A stretch of 64,000 bases of DNA, from contig NZ_WBIR01000016.1 in the NCBI RefSeq assembly GCF_009749395.1, forward strand, positions 50,435 through 114,434, written 5' to 3'. This document shows positions 16,937-25,682 of this stretch, in pieces. The notes under the pieces are model-generated. The model saw only the letters and a list, made by a program, of their open reading frames with translations, was not told where the DNA came from and searched no databases. How positions within the stretch are numbered: the first letter of the stretch is position 1; each line of letters opens with the position of its first letter. The stretch is from Agromyces salentinus (GTDB taxonomy: Bacteria; Actinomycetota; Actinomycetes; Actinomycetales; Microbacteriaceae). The position numbers were made by a program, and so were the translations under genes.

Positions 16937-16952
16937 ATGTTGACGTCAACAT
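16937..16952. promoter_or_regulatory. LacI-family-type palindromic operator, copy 2
   Basis: This is an identical copy of the palindrome at 16917-16932. On the minus strand a plausible promoter (TCGACA, 18-bp spacer, TATGTT) places the -10 hexamer at the edge of this copy, so a bound repressor would block RNA polymerase. No LacI-family gene is present in the window. Confidence 0.7.
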
Positions 16953-17031
16953 ATCGAAGCTCGAACCGCCTTGTCGAGCGATTTTCAGATCTCGCCGAAA
17001 GTAAACGTTGGAAAGGTGGATCTCGCCCTTA

Positions 17032-17043
17032 TGAAACGTTTCG
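17032..17043. promoter_or_regulatory. TGAAACGTTTCG palindrome between the exporter and GH95 genes
   Basis: The GAAACGTTTC core is a perfect palindrome with a central CG, another LacI/CcpA-like shape, about 10 bp beyond the exporter stop. A degenerate half-copy (TAAACGTTGGAAA) lies near 17002-17014. It may be a second regulator site for the hydrolase cluster. Confidence 0.4.
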
Positions 17044-17052
17044 CGGGCCGGA

Positions 17053-18537
17053 TCAGGGAGTGCGCCCCGCCCCACCCTCCCGGAGGGATTCCCGGTCGCC
17101 GGCGAAGGCGTGCCGTCCGGGCAGGAGGAACGCCGCGATGAGGCCGACCAAGCCGAACACCGACGCAGTGAGGAACGCCGCCGACAATCCGTCCGTGACC
17201 GCCTCGGGGCCGCCGGGCGTCGACGAGGCGCCGGCGACCTGGACCGCCACGGCGGAGACGATCGCGATGCCCAGGGCTCCCCCGAGATTGAACGAGGTGT
17301 CCACGAGCCCGGCGGCGAGGCCGGACTCGTGCTCGGGCACGTCGTGCAGTGCGGCGATCTGGGAGGTGACGAACGCCGCTCCCATGCCCGATCCGAAGAG
17401 CATCAACGGCCAGAAGAGGTCGCCGAGGAAGCTGCCCTCCGCCGGGGCGGAGGCCAGCAGGACTGCCCCGGCCACGATGAGCAGCAGCGCAGGCACCGCG
17501 ACCGGCCGCATGCCGAACCGCGTCACCGCGGCCTGCCCGGCGAATGCGCCGACCACCGACATGACCGTCATCACGGCGCTCGCGAGACCGAACTCGAGGG
17601 GTGAGAAGTCGAGCACCTGCTGTGCGTACAGCGTCAGCGGGAACAGCATGCCGTCCACCGCGAGGCCGATGGCGAGGATGACGAGGTTGCCGGCGACCAG
17701 GGTGCGCATCCGGAAGATCCGCAGTGGCACGAGCGGCGCGACGGATCGCGACTCGATGACGACGAACAGCACGAGCAGGAGCGCCGCGGCAGCGAGTTGC
17801 ACGAGGGTGGGCATGCCGCCCCAGCCGGCCTCCGGCGCGTTCACGATCGCCGAGATCAGCAGGCCGAGTGCGGCGGTGATCGTGAGGGCACCGGCCACGT
17901 CGAACCGGCGCACCTCCGCCCGCTCGCGGGATTCGCCGACGATCGCCGGCAGGAGCAGGAGGATGACGAGTCCGACCGGCGCGTTGATGAAGAAGACCCA
18001 CTCCCAGCCGAGTCCCGCCGTGACGATCCCGCCCAGGAGCAGCCCGGCGGTCGCCCCGATGCCACCGAGCGCACCCCAGAACCCGAGCGCCCGGTTCCGC
18101 TCGACCGGGTCCCGGAAGAGCCCGATCACGATCGCCAGTGCCGTCGGCGCCATGATGGCCGCGGAGACACCCTGCACGAGTCGCGCGATGACGAGGACCG
18201 GACCGCTCCATGCGAGCCCGCACATGAGCGACGCGATCACGAAGAGCGCGGTGCCGACGAGGAAGATCCTCCGACGCCCGAGCAGGTCGCCCACGCGACC
18301 GAAGAAGAGCAGGAGGCTGCCGAAGGCCACCGCGTACCCGGTGATCACCCACTGCACTCCGGTCACGGTGAGCGCGAGGTGCTCCTGGATCGACGGAATC
18401 GCCGTGAGGACGATCGTCGAATCGAGGATGACCATGAAGAACGCGGCCCCCAGCAGGGCCAATGCCTTCCACCGGCGAGGATCGGGACTCGATGCCTCGA
18501 CCGATGCGGGCTGCGGCGCCCGCTGTTCGTCCGACAC
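17053..18537 (-). CDS. MFS drug exporter, DHA2 (14-helix, EmrB/QacA) family
   Basis: A 494-residue proton-driven exporter of small hydrophobic or toxic compounds. It shows ~14 membrane segments, motif A GRVGDLLGRRRIFLVGTALF after helix 2, and the DHA2-typical first helix LLGAAFFMVILDSTIVLTAIPSI. I start it at a GTG (18537) with GGAGG five bases upstream; a TTG four codons earlier would overlap that Shine-Dalgarno. It is divergent from an HxlR-type regulator 148 bp away, the usual arrangement of an inducible exporter and its repressor. On the minus strand a TTGACA (18652-18657) sits in the shared intergenic region. The exported compound cannot be told. Confidence 0.85.
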   Translation of the reverse strand: MSDEQRAPQPASVEASSPDPRRWKALALLGAAFFMVILDSTIVLTAIPSIQEHLALTVTGVQWVITGYAVAFGSLLLFFGRVGDLLGRRRIFLVGTALFVIASLMCGLAWSGPVLVIARLVQGVSAAIMAPTALAIVIGLFRDPVERNRALGFWGALGGIGATAGLLLGGIVTAGLGWEWVFFINAPVGLVILLLLPAIVGESRERAEVRRFDVAGALTITAALGLLISAIVNAPEAGWGGMPTLVQLAAAALLLVLFVVIESRSVAPLVPLRIFRMRTLVAGNLVILAIGLAVDGMLFPLTLYAQQVLDFSPLEFGLASAVMTVMSVVGAFAGQAAVTRFGMRPVAVPALLLIVAGAVLLASAPAEGSFLGDLFWPLMLFGSGMGAAFVTSQIAALHDVPEHESGLAAGLVDTSFNLGGALGIAIVSAVAVQVAGASSTPGGPEAVTDGLSAAFLTASVFGLVGLIAAFLLPGRHAFAGDRESLREGGAGRTP

Positions 18538-18685
18538 GGCGACCTCCAATGGTCGGCCCGACGGCGCCGACCTGGACCATCGACGTCGGTCGACTCGTTC
18601 GTCGACTTGGGTGGAGGCTACGCCAATCTAGTCCTAAACAACAACCAAAGATGTCAAACTATGTACTCCTCGGTATCCTTGTCGA
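18538..18685. promoter_or_regulatory. divergent promoter region, exporter / HxlR regulator
   Basis: This 148-bp region is noticeably A/T-richer between 18625 and 18685. It holds a perfect TTGACA on the minus strand (18652-18657) pointing at the exporter, and TATGTA on the plus strand near 18660 that could serve the regulator. I could not identify a convincing dyad operator, though HxlR proteins normally bind here. Confidence 0.45.
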
Positions 18686-19363
18686 ATGGCGAATCGCTCG
18701 TACCAGGACGGATGCGCCGCGGCGCACGCCCTCGACCTGATCGGTGAACGATGGGCGCTGCTCGTGGTCCGCGAACTGCTCTTCGGGCCCAAGCGCTTCA
18801 CCGACCTGAGGGCCGGACTCCCGGGCGCGAGCCCGAACGTCCTCGCGCAACGACTGCGCGAACTCGACGAGGCGGGCGTGCTCCGCCGCCATAGGCTTCT
18901 CCCGCCGGCGGCGGCCACGGTGTACGAGCTCACCCCGTGGGGCCGGCAACTCGAGCCAGTCATCATCGCGCTCGGGCGTTGGGGCGGCCGCTCGCCGAGC
19001 CTGCTCCACGACGCGCGGATGAGCGCCGACTCGGTCGCACTGGCCCTCCGCACCAGCTTCAGCGCCGAGCTCGCTCGCGGGCTCAGCGCCGAGCTCGGCC
19101 TCCGCATGCACGAGGACGTCTACGTTGTGCAGGTCGCCGGCGACGTCATCCGCATCCGCCGCGGAGAGGCCGAGCACCCCGATGCCGTCATCGCCGCAGA
19201 GGTGGGCGTCATGAACGACGTGATCTGGAACGACCTCTCCATCGAGGACGCCATGAACGCCGGCGAGCTCTCGATCACGGGCGACCCCGAGCTGGTCGAG
19301 CGATTCGTCCGGCTCTTCCCCCTCCCCGAGCCGGCGGATGTCGCGGCACGCACCATGCGCTGA
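18686..19363 (+). CDS. HxlR-family winged-helix transcriptional regulator with C-terminal sterol-carrier-like domain
   Basis: A 225-residue DNA-binding regulator. Residues ~8-100 are the HxlR domain: CAAAHALDLIGERWALLVVRELLFGPKRFTDLRAGL, then LAQRLRELDEAGVLRRHRL and YELTPWGRQLEPVI. HxlR proteins sense redox or small ligands, and the Cys at position 10 is the usual sensing cysteine. Residues ~120-215 form an extra domain (ISITGDPELVERFVRLF) like SCP2-type ligand-binding folds, seen in longer actinobacterial HxlR proteins. It is divergent from the DHA2 exporter and most likely regulates it and itself; the inducing ligand is unknown. Confidence 0.85.
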   Translation: MANRSYQDGCAAAHALDLIGERWALLVVRELLFGPKRFTDLRAGLPGASPNVLAQRLRELDEAGVLRRHRLLPPAAATVYELTPWGRQLEPVIIALGRWGGRSPSLLHDARMSADSVALALRTSFSAELARGLSAELGLRMHEDVYVVQVAGDVIRIRRGEAEHPDAVIAAEVGVMNDVIWNDLSIEDAMNAGELSITGDPELVERFVRLFPLPEPADVAARTMR

Positions 19364-19401
19364 TCCAACCGGGTCCGGGGTTCGGCGCCGAGCCCGGGAA
19401 C

Positions 19402-20287
<886 letters not shown>

Positions 20288-20310
20288 TAGTGGCGAGGGG
20301 CAGTACGGGA

Positions 20311-20342
20311 ACAGGCCCCCGTCCAGATGGACGGGGGCCTGT
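20311..20342 (-). terminator. 14-bp perfect-stem hairpin after the DEAD-box gene
   Basis: ACAGGCCCCCGTCC and GGACGGGGGCCTGT pair perfectly around a 4-nt loop, 24 bases past the helicase stop. On the minus strand it is followed by TTCCCGT. It may work for both flanking minus-strand genes. Confidence 0.8.
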
Positions 20343-20366
20343 TGCGCCGTGGAGTGGGCGGATGCC

Positions 20367-22943
20367 TCAGACGGCCGGCTTCGAGTCGCCGTCGATCGCG
20401 GCGGCATCGTGGTCGGATGCCTCGGCAGCTGCCTGCTCGTCGTCGGACTCGATCGTCTCGTCGGCCTCCTCGAGCACGTCGGGAGTGTCGGCGGTGTCGG
20501 GCTGCTCCTGCTCGGATGCGTCGGCCGCGGCATCCGTGCTCTCGATCTCGACGACCTCGATCGTCGCGACCTCGGCGACCTCGGCGACCTCGGCGACCGG
20601 GGCCTGGTAGCCGGGAGCGTCCTCGGGGAACGCCTCCTCGCCGAACGCGAGGAAGTCGAAGTTCACGTCGATCTCGGCGCGGTCGAGGAGGTCGGTCATG
20701 CGACGCTGGCGATTGCGCGGGATGAGGGTGACGACGCGTCCCTCCTTGCCGGCACGGCCGGTGCGCCCGGCGCGGTGCAGGTAGGTCTTGTACTCGTCGG
20801 GCGCGTCGGCCTGGATCACGAGGTCGATGTCGTCGACGTGGATGCCGCGTGCCGCGACATCCGTGGCGACGAGCACGTCGACGCGGCCCGAGGTGAGCTG
20901 CTGCAGGTTGCGCGTGCGGCGCGACTGGTTCAGGTCGCCGTGCAGGGCGACGGCGCGGATGCCGTAGTCCTCGAGGTGCGCGGTGAGGTCCTCGGCGAAC
21001 GCACGCGTGCGGCTGAAGACGAGGGTCTTGCCCCTGCGGTTCGCGAGCTGGGCGACGATGTCGCGCTTCTCGCGGTTCTCGATGACGAACACGCGGTGCT
21101 CGATCGTCGACGAGGCCTGGTCTTCGCCGGCGACCTCGTGCACGGCCGGGTCGACGAGGAACTCGTCGACGAGCGTGGCGACGCCCTGGTCGAGGGTGGC
21201 CGAGAAGAGGAGCTTCTGGCTGCCCGCGGCGGTGCGGCGGAGGATGCGCTGCACCGGCTCGAGGAACCCGAGGTCGCACATGTGGTCGGCCTCGTCGAGC
21301 ACGGTGATCGCGATCTCGCTGAGGTCGAGGCGGCCCTGCTCGATGAGGTCCTCGATGCGGCCGGGCGTTCCGATCACGATGTCGACGCCGCGCTGGAGGG
21401 CACCGACCTGGCGGCCCTGGGGCACGCCGCCGTAGATCTGCGTGGTGAAGAGGCCGACGCTCTGCGCGATGGGCTGCACCGTGCGGTCGATCTGCAGTGC
21501 GAGCTCGCGCGTGGGGGCCAGGATGAGCGCGCGGGGCTTGCGGCCCATCTGGCGCTTGCCGCCGGCCTTGCCCGACTGGGACCAGAGCGTCATGAGGCGC
21601 TCGACCGTCGGGGCGCCGAAGGCGATGGTCTTGCCGGAGCCGGTCTTGCCGCGGCCGAGCACGTCGCGACCCTCGAGCACGACGGGGATCGTCGCGGCCT
21701 GGATCGGGAACGGCGCCGAAGCACCGAGCTCGGCGAGCACGCGCACGACGTTCTGACCGAGGCCGAGGTCGCCGAAGCTCACGCCGTCGACGTCGCCGGC
21801 CTGGATCGCCTCCGCCTCGAGGCGCTCGAGCACGACGTCGTCGTTCGGGGTGAAATGCGCGCCGGCATCCTTCGCCGGGTAGAAGCTCGACGGACGACGA
21901 GCGGAGTCCTGGAAGCCGGGACGCTCGACGTCGCGGCGGGCGGGACGCTCGGTGCGGTCGTTGCGGTCGAACGAACGGGCCGGGCGGTCGTTCCGGTCGT
22001 TCCGGTCGAACGAACGCGCCGGGCGGTCAGTGCGGTCGAACGAACGGGGCGCACGATCCGTGCGGTCGTTCCGGTCGAACGAACGGGGTGCACGGTCGTC
22101 ACGGTCGAACGAACGGGCAGGACGGTCGTTGCGGTCGCTCCGGTCGAAGGAGCGCGCCGGACGGTCGTTCCGGTCGTTCCGGTCGAACGAACGCGGTGCA
22201 CGGTCGTCACGATCGAAGGAGCGCGCCGGACGGTCGTTGCGGTCGTTCCGGTCGTTCCGGTCGAAGGAACGGACAGGACGGTCGTTGCGGTCGTTCCGGT
22301 CGAACGAACGGGGTGCACGGTCGTCACGGTCGAACGAACGCGCAGGACGGTCGTTGCGGTCGTTCCGGTCGAACGAACGGGGTGCACGGTCGTCACGATC
22401 GAACGAACGCGCAGGACGGTCGTTGCGGTCGAACGAACGGGGTGCACGGTCGTCACGATCGAACGAACGCGCAGGACGGTCGTTCCGGTCGTTCGAACGG
22501 GGTGCACGGTCGTCACGATCGAAGGAACGCGCCGGACGGTCGTTCCGGTCGTTCCGGTCGAACGAACGCGGCGCACGGTCGGTGCGGTCGTTCCGGTCGA
22601 ACGAACGCGCGGGGCGGTCAGTGCCGCCATTGCGGTCGTACGAACGCGGCGCACGGTCGTCACGATCGTTCGAACGCGCGGGGCGATCGTTGCGGTCGAA
22701 CGAACGGGGGGCGCGCTCGTCACGGCCGTCGCGATCGGCACGGTGCGGCGACCGGCCCGCGGAGACGCGCTCGTCGCGCGACCAGCGGTCCTTGGCGCGG
22801 GGGGCGTCGACCTCTTCGGGGCGGTGGCCGCGGTGGCCGGCGCTGCGCGAGCCGGGCTTGGTCGCGGACTTGCCGCCCTTCGCGTACGACGGGTCGAAGT
22901 TCTTGGCGGGTCGGCCGCCGGCGGGCTTCTTGTTCTTGGGCAT
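20367..22943 (-). CDS. DEAD-box ATP-dependent RNA helicase with long repetitive N-terminal region
   Basis: An 858-residue RNA helicase (cold adaptation, ribosome assembly or RNA decay in known relatives). Residues ~1-70 are Lys/Gly-rich; ~70-333 hold about 22 units of PARSFDR/APRSFDR separated by NDR/DDR/TDR, an alternating-charge low-complexity region. The core begins near ~387: Q motif FPIQAATIP, Walker A GKTGSGKT, PTRELALQI, GTPGRIEDL, DEAD in VLDEADHM, SAT, and motif VI HRAGRTGRAGKEG. The C-terminal tail is acidic (Glu/Asp/Ala-rich). In most actinobacterial relatives the disordered part is C-terminal, so this layout is unusual. The start is ATG at 22943 (MPKNKK), with a 5' gap of over 300 bases. 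Confidence 0.93.
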   Translation of the reverse strand: MPKNKKPAGGRPAKNFDPSYAKGGKSATKPGSRSAGHRGHRPEEVDAPRAKDRWSRDERVSAGRSPHRADRDGRDERAPRSFDRNDRPARSNDRDDRAPRSYDRNGGTDRPARSFDRNDRTDRAPRSFDRNDRNDRPARSFDRDDRAPRSNDRNDRPARSFDRDDRAPRSFDRNDRPARSFDRDDRAPRSFDRNDRNDRPARSFDRDDRAPRSFDRNDRNDRPVRSFDRNDRNDRNDRPARSFDRDDRAPRSFDRNDRNDRPARSFDRSDRNDRPARSFDRDDRAPRSFDRNDRTDRAPRSFDRTDRPARSFDRNDRNDRPARSFDRNDRTERPARRDVERPGFQDSARRPSSFYPAKDAGAHFTPNDDVVLERLEAEAIQAGDVDGVSFGDLGLGQNVVRVLAELGASAPFPIQAATIPVVLEGRDVLGRGKTGSGKTIAFGAPTVERLMTLWSQSGKAGGKRQMGRKPRALILAPTRELALQIDRTVQPIAQSVGLFTTQIYGGVPQGRQVGALQRGVDIVIGTPGRIEDLIEQGRLDLSEIAITVLDEADHMCDLGFLEPVQRILRRTAAGSQKLLFSATLDQGVATLVDEFLVDPAVHEVAGEDQASSTIEHRVFVIENREKRDIVAQLANRRGKTLVFSRTRAFAEDLTAHLEDYGIRAVALHGDLNQSRRTRNLQQLTSGRVDVLVATDVAARGIHVDDIDLVIQADAPDEYKTYLHRAGRTGRAGKEGRVVTLIPRNRQRRMTDLLDRAEIDVNFDFLAFGEEAFPEDAPGYQAPVAEVAEVAEVATIEVVEIESTDAAADASEQEQPDTADTPDVLEEADETIESDDEQAAAEASDHDAAAIDGDSKPAV
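21945..22735. repeat. degenerate tandem repeat array inside the helicase gene
   Basis: About 790 bp built from near-identical words such as CGGTCGTTCCGGTCGAACGA and CACGGTCGTCACGATCGA, in frame. The high nucleotide identity among units, beyond what the protein repeat needs, points to recent expansion or gene conversion. Long open frames on the opposite strand here are by-products of the repeat. Confidence 0.85.
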
Positions 22944-23266
22944 GGCGATGCTTTCTGGGTTACTTCAAGTACATGGCAGATCCGCCGCGGGGCGGCGCGC
23001 TGAGAACCCGGAACATCGTCGACCGGGGCCGTTCACATACGGTGACTATTCGAGGGCGACTGCCCCGAAACCGGCCCCTGGACTCACAAACCCATCCGCA
23101 CGAACCCGTGCGGTGTCCAGAACCGACCTCTCAACGATAGCGGATGCCGCTGGGAAACCGCCGAGCCTGCCCGCCGCCGACCGCGCAGATGAGACTCGCT
23201 CGCCTTCGAGTTGGCCGCGCGCCGCACGCGGAGTAGCATCACTGCACCCCTGAACCCGGAGCCCTG
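22944..23266. other. 323-bp gap: helicase leader and divergent promoter region
   Basis: No open frame with a ribosome-binding site is visible. A small perfect hairpin (CCGCACG, AACC loop, CGTGCGG) lies at 23096-23113, about 155 bases upstream of the helicase ATG, and could belong to a long 5' leader of the kind known for cold-induced helicase mRNAs. The promoter of the plus-strand hydrolase gene must lie in 23150-23260; I see no clear hexamers there. GGAG precedes the hydrolase GTG by five bases. Confidence 0.4.
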
Positions 23267-24322
23267 GTGACCTCGACCCGAAACGCAGGCGGCTCCGGCA
23301 TCCGCGCGCGGCGGATCCTGGTGGCCGTCGCCGCCGCCCTCGTGGCCGTCGTCGGCGTGTCCGCGCTCTCGGGCTTCCACCGTCAGCTGCGTGAGATCGA
23401 CCCCTCGGGTGCGGATGCCGCGAGCGAACTCACGACCCCCGCGGTCGTGGGCATCCGCACGTTCGCGCCGCCTGCCGGAATCCTCGTGGACGAAGACCTG
23501 GAGTACGGCGTCCGTGACGACGGCACCGTCCTGACGCTCGACGTCTGCCGTCCGGGGTCCACCCCCGCCGAGGCGGCACCCGTCGCGGCGGCCGAGTTGA
23601 CGACCGACGGCGCGGCCGCGCTGCCCGCGGTCATCTCGATCCACGGCGGCAGCTGGGCCCGCGGCGACAAGGCGAACGCCGACTGGCGCAACGTCTGCAT
23701 GTGGCTTGCGAGCGAGGGGTTCGTCGCGGCATCCGTCAACTACCGCCTCGTCCCCGAGGTTCGCTTCCCGGCGGCCATCGAGGACGTCGCGCTGGCCGTG
23801 GAATGGCTGCGCGCGCCCGAGCAGCTCGACCGCTTCGGGCTCGACCCCGCACGCATCGGCGCCTTCGGCGGTTCGGCGGGCGGCAATCTCGCGGCGCTGC
23901 TCGGCACACGCGGCGAGGGCGCCCTCGACGCGGGTTCCCGCGTGGCGGCGGTGGCCGAGCTCTCGGGGCCGGTCGGACTCACGACCGACGAACTGGCTGC
24001 CGACGGGGCCTCGACCTGGCTGCGCGGCATCGTGGCGACCTACCTCGGCTGCGAGGCCGATGCCGACGACGACGCGTGCCCCCAGGCGACGGATGCCTCG
24101 CCCGCACCCTTCATCGACGCGAGCGACCCGCCATTCCTCATCGGCCACGCCGAGGCCGAGGCGGTCCCGCTCGGACAGTCCCGCCGTCTCGCGGCGAACC
24201 TCGCCGAGGGAGGCGTCCCCGTCGAGCTCGCCGTCGTGCCCGGGGCGGAGCACTCGATCGGCATCCTCGACGAGGCGATGCGCGCCCGCGTCGCGGCGTT
24301 CCTGCACGCGCACCTCGGCTGA
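23267..24322 (+). CDS. membrane-anchored alpha/beta hydrolase (BD-FAE/carboxylesterase type)
   Basis: A 351-residue hydrolase, probably an esterase acting outside the membrane. A helix at ~17-35 (ILVAVAAALVAVVGVSAL) serves as signal-anchor. The fold markers are the oxyanion HGGSWARG, the nucleophile elbow GGSAGGN, and the C-terminal catalytic His in PGAEHSIG. Where the acid normally appears (HGDxDxxVP) it reads GHAEAEAVP, so a Glu may stand in for the Asp. Several Cys residues suggest disulfides. GTG start at 23267 with GGAG five bases upstream. Substrate unknown; it is transcribed toward the YihY gene but separated from it by 124 bp. Confidence 0.8.
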   Translation: MTSTRNAGGSGIRARRILVAVAAALVAVVGVSALSGFHRQLREIDPSGADAASELTTPAVVGIRTFAPPAGILVDEDLEYGVRDDGTVLTLDVCRPGSTPAEAAPVAAAELTTDGAAALPAVISIHGGSWARGDKANADWRNVCMWLASEGFVAASVNYRLVPEVRFPAAIEDVALAVEWLRAPEQLDRFGLDPARIGAFGGSAGGNLAALLGTRGEGALDAGSRVAAVAELSGPVGLTTDELAADGASTWLRGIVATYLGCEADADDDACPQATDASPAPFIDASDPPFLIGHAEAEAVPLGQSRRLAANLAEGGVPVELAVVPGAEHSIGILDEAMRARVAAFLHAHLG

Positions 24323-24337
24323 TCGCCGCGTCCGACC

Positions 24338-24372
24338 GGCACGCGGCATCCGCCTGGCACGCGGCATCCGCC
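24338..24372. repeat. two 17-bp direct repeats containing the GCGGCATCC word
   Basis: GGCACGCGGCATCCGCC occurs at 24338-24354 and 24356-24372, separated by one base, just after the hydrolase gene. Both copies carry the over-represented GCGGCATCC. No coding or terminator role is evident. Confidence 0.7.
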
Positions 24373-24446
24373 CGTGGCAACCGCTCGACCCGAGGCGACG
24401 CGAGATGCGATCATCGGCGGGAGCCGTTCAGCCGAGGAAGGCGCAG

Positions 24447-25454
24447 ATGACGCACGAGGATTCCCCCATCCGGGTCTCGAGGCACGAGTGGCGCCTGATC
24501 GCCATCCGCACCTGGCACGAGTTCCGCATCAACCAGTCGGCCGACATCGCGTCGGCGCTCACGTACTACGCGGTGCTGACGGTGTTCCCGGCCACGCTCG
24601 CAGGCCTGGCCATCCTCGGCGCGTTCGGCACGGCGCAAGAGGTGACCCGCGACGTGCTGGCAGTCGTCTCCGACCTGGGCGGGGGCTCGATCGTCGGCGC
24701 CCTCGGCCAGCCGATCGAGCAACTGCTCGACGCCTCGAACCAGTGGTTCGCGATCATCGTCGGCCTCGCCGGCGCGCTGTGGACCACGTCGGGCTATCTC
24801 GGCGTCTTCGGGCGCGGCATGAACCGCATCCTGAACGTCGGCGAGGGGCGCGCGTTCTGGACCTCGCGTCCGCTCATGCTCCTGACCGCCGTCGCGGTGC
24901 TCGTGCTCGGTGGGGCGATCGGCCTGCTCCTGCTCCTCAGCGGGCCGATCGCGGATGCCGCCGCGCGGACGCTCGGGCTCGACGAGGGCGTGGTCTTCTG
25001 GTGGGACCTCGCGAAGGTGCCCGTCGTGATCGCCCTGGCGGCGGTGACCCTCGCCCTCCTGTACTGGGCGACGCCGAACGTGCGGCGCCGGAATTTCCGG
25101 TGGTTCAGCGTCGGCGCGACCGGGGCGCTGCTCGCGTGGGCGATCGCGACCGCGCTGTTCGGCTGGTACGCCCTGAGCTTCGGCACGTACGAACGCAACT
25201 ACGGGGTCCTCGGGGTGGCCGTGGCGTTCATGCTCTGGTTCTGGCTGTCGAACCTCGCGATCATGTTCGGCGCGGTGCTCGACACCGAGGTGGAGCGGGT
25301 GCGCCAGCTTCGCTCGGGCATCCCGGCCGAGGAGCACCTCCACCTGCCGCTCCGCGACGATCGGATGATCCGCAAGAACCGGCAGCAACGCGAGGCGGAT
25401 GTGCGCGCGGCCGCCGAGCTCCGCCCGCCTGCCGATACCGAGACGTTCGTGTAG
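24447..25454 (+). CDS. YihY/virulence factor BrkB family inner-membrane protein
   Basis: A 335-residue polytopic membrane protein. The family signature is at the N-terminus (NQSADIASALTYYAVLTVFPATLAGLAILG), with further helices at WFAIIVGLAGALWTTSGYLGVF, PLMLLTAVAVLVLGGAIGLLLLLSG, VPVVIALAAVTLALLYWATPN and GVLGVAVAFMLWFWLSNLAIMFGAVLDTE. The C-terminal ~60 residues are charged and cytoplasmic. The ATG at 24447 has GAGGAAGG upstream. YihY proteins were once annotated as RNase BN in error; their true role is unknown, with envelope or transport functions proposed. No operon partner is evident; two hairpins follow the gene. Confidence 0.88.
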   Translation: MTHEDSPIRVSRHEWRLIAIRTWHEFRINQSADIASALTYYAVLTVFPATLAGLAILGAFGTAQEVTRDVLAVVSDLGGGSIVGALGQPIEQLLDASNQWFAIIVGLAGALWTTSGYLGVFGRGMNRILNVGEGRAFWTSRPLMLLTAVAVLVLGGAIGLLLLLSGPIADAAARTLGLDEGVVFWWDLAKVPVVIALAAVTLALLYWATPNVRRRNFRWFSVGATGALLAWAIATALFGWYALSFGTYERNYGVLGVAVAFMLWFWLSNLAIMFGAVLDTEVERVRQLRSGIPAEEHLHLPLRDDRMIRKNRQQREADVRAAAELRPPADTETFV

Positions 25455-25540
25455 CTCGAGCCGCGCCGCGCCGCGGGACGCCGCGAGCGCGGACGGGCCG
25501 GGCCTCCGGCCGAGTGGCGCCGACCCGGCGCACGGGATGA

Positions 25541-25572
25541 CCCGCCGCGCCCCCAGACCGAGGCGCGGCGGG
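25541..25572 (+). terminator. GC hairpin downstream of the YihY gene
   Basis: CCCGCCGCGCC and GGCGCGGCGGG form an 11-bp stem around a 10-nt loop. It lies 86 bases past the YihY stop with no T-run. Confidence 0.5.
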
Positions 25573-25601
25573 CCGCTCGTGGGACCCGACTTCGATGAAG
25601 C

Positions 25602-25633
25602 GCGGCCCCGGGGTTCGGGGTCCCCGGGGCCGC
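25602..25633. terminator. bidirectional-looking 12-bp hairpin between convergent genes
   Basis: GCGGCCCCGGGG and CCCCGGGGCCGC pair perfectly around an 8-nt loop, followed by TTT on the plus strand. It sits between convergent genes (YihY plus, 196-residue membrane protein minus) and could terminate both. Confidence 0.65.
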
Positions 25634-25682
25634 TTTGGGTCCGCCTCCTCCGCGCGCGTCGCCGGCACGCGGGGAGACGGAG

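Noticed and set aside
18625..18670. A dyad operator for the HxlR regulator
   Set aside because: The best inverted pair (AGTCCTAA / TATGTACT) agrees at only about five of eight positions.
24323..24446. Direct repeats considered as an attachment site of a mobile element
   Set aside because: No integrase, transposase or tRNA gene is near; the repeats consist of the common GCGGCATCC word.
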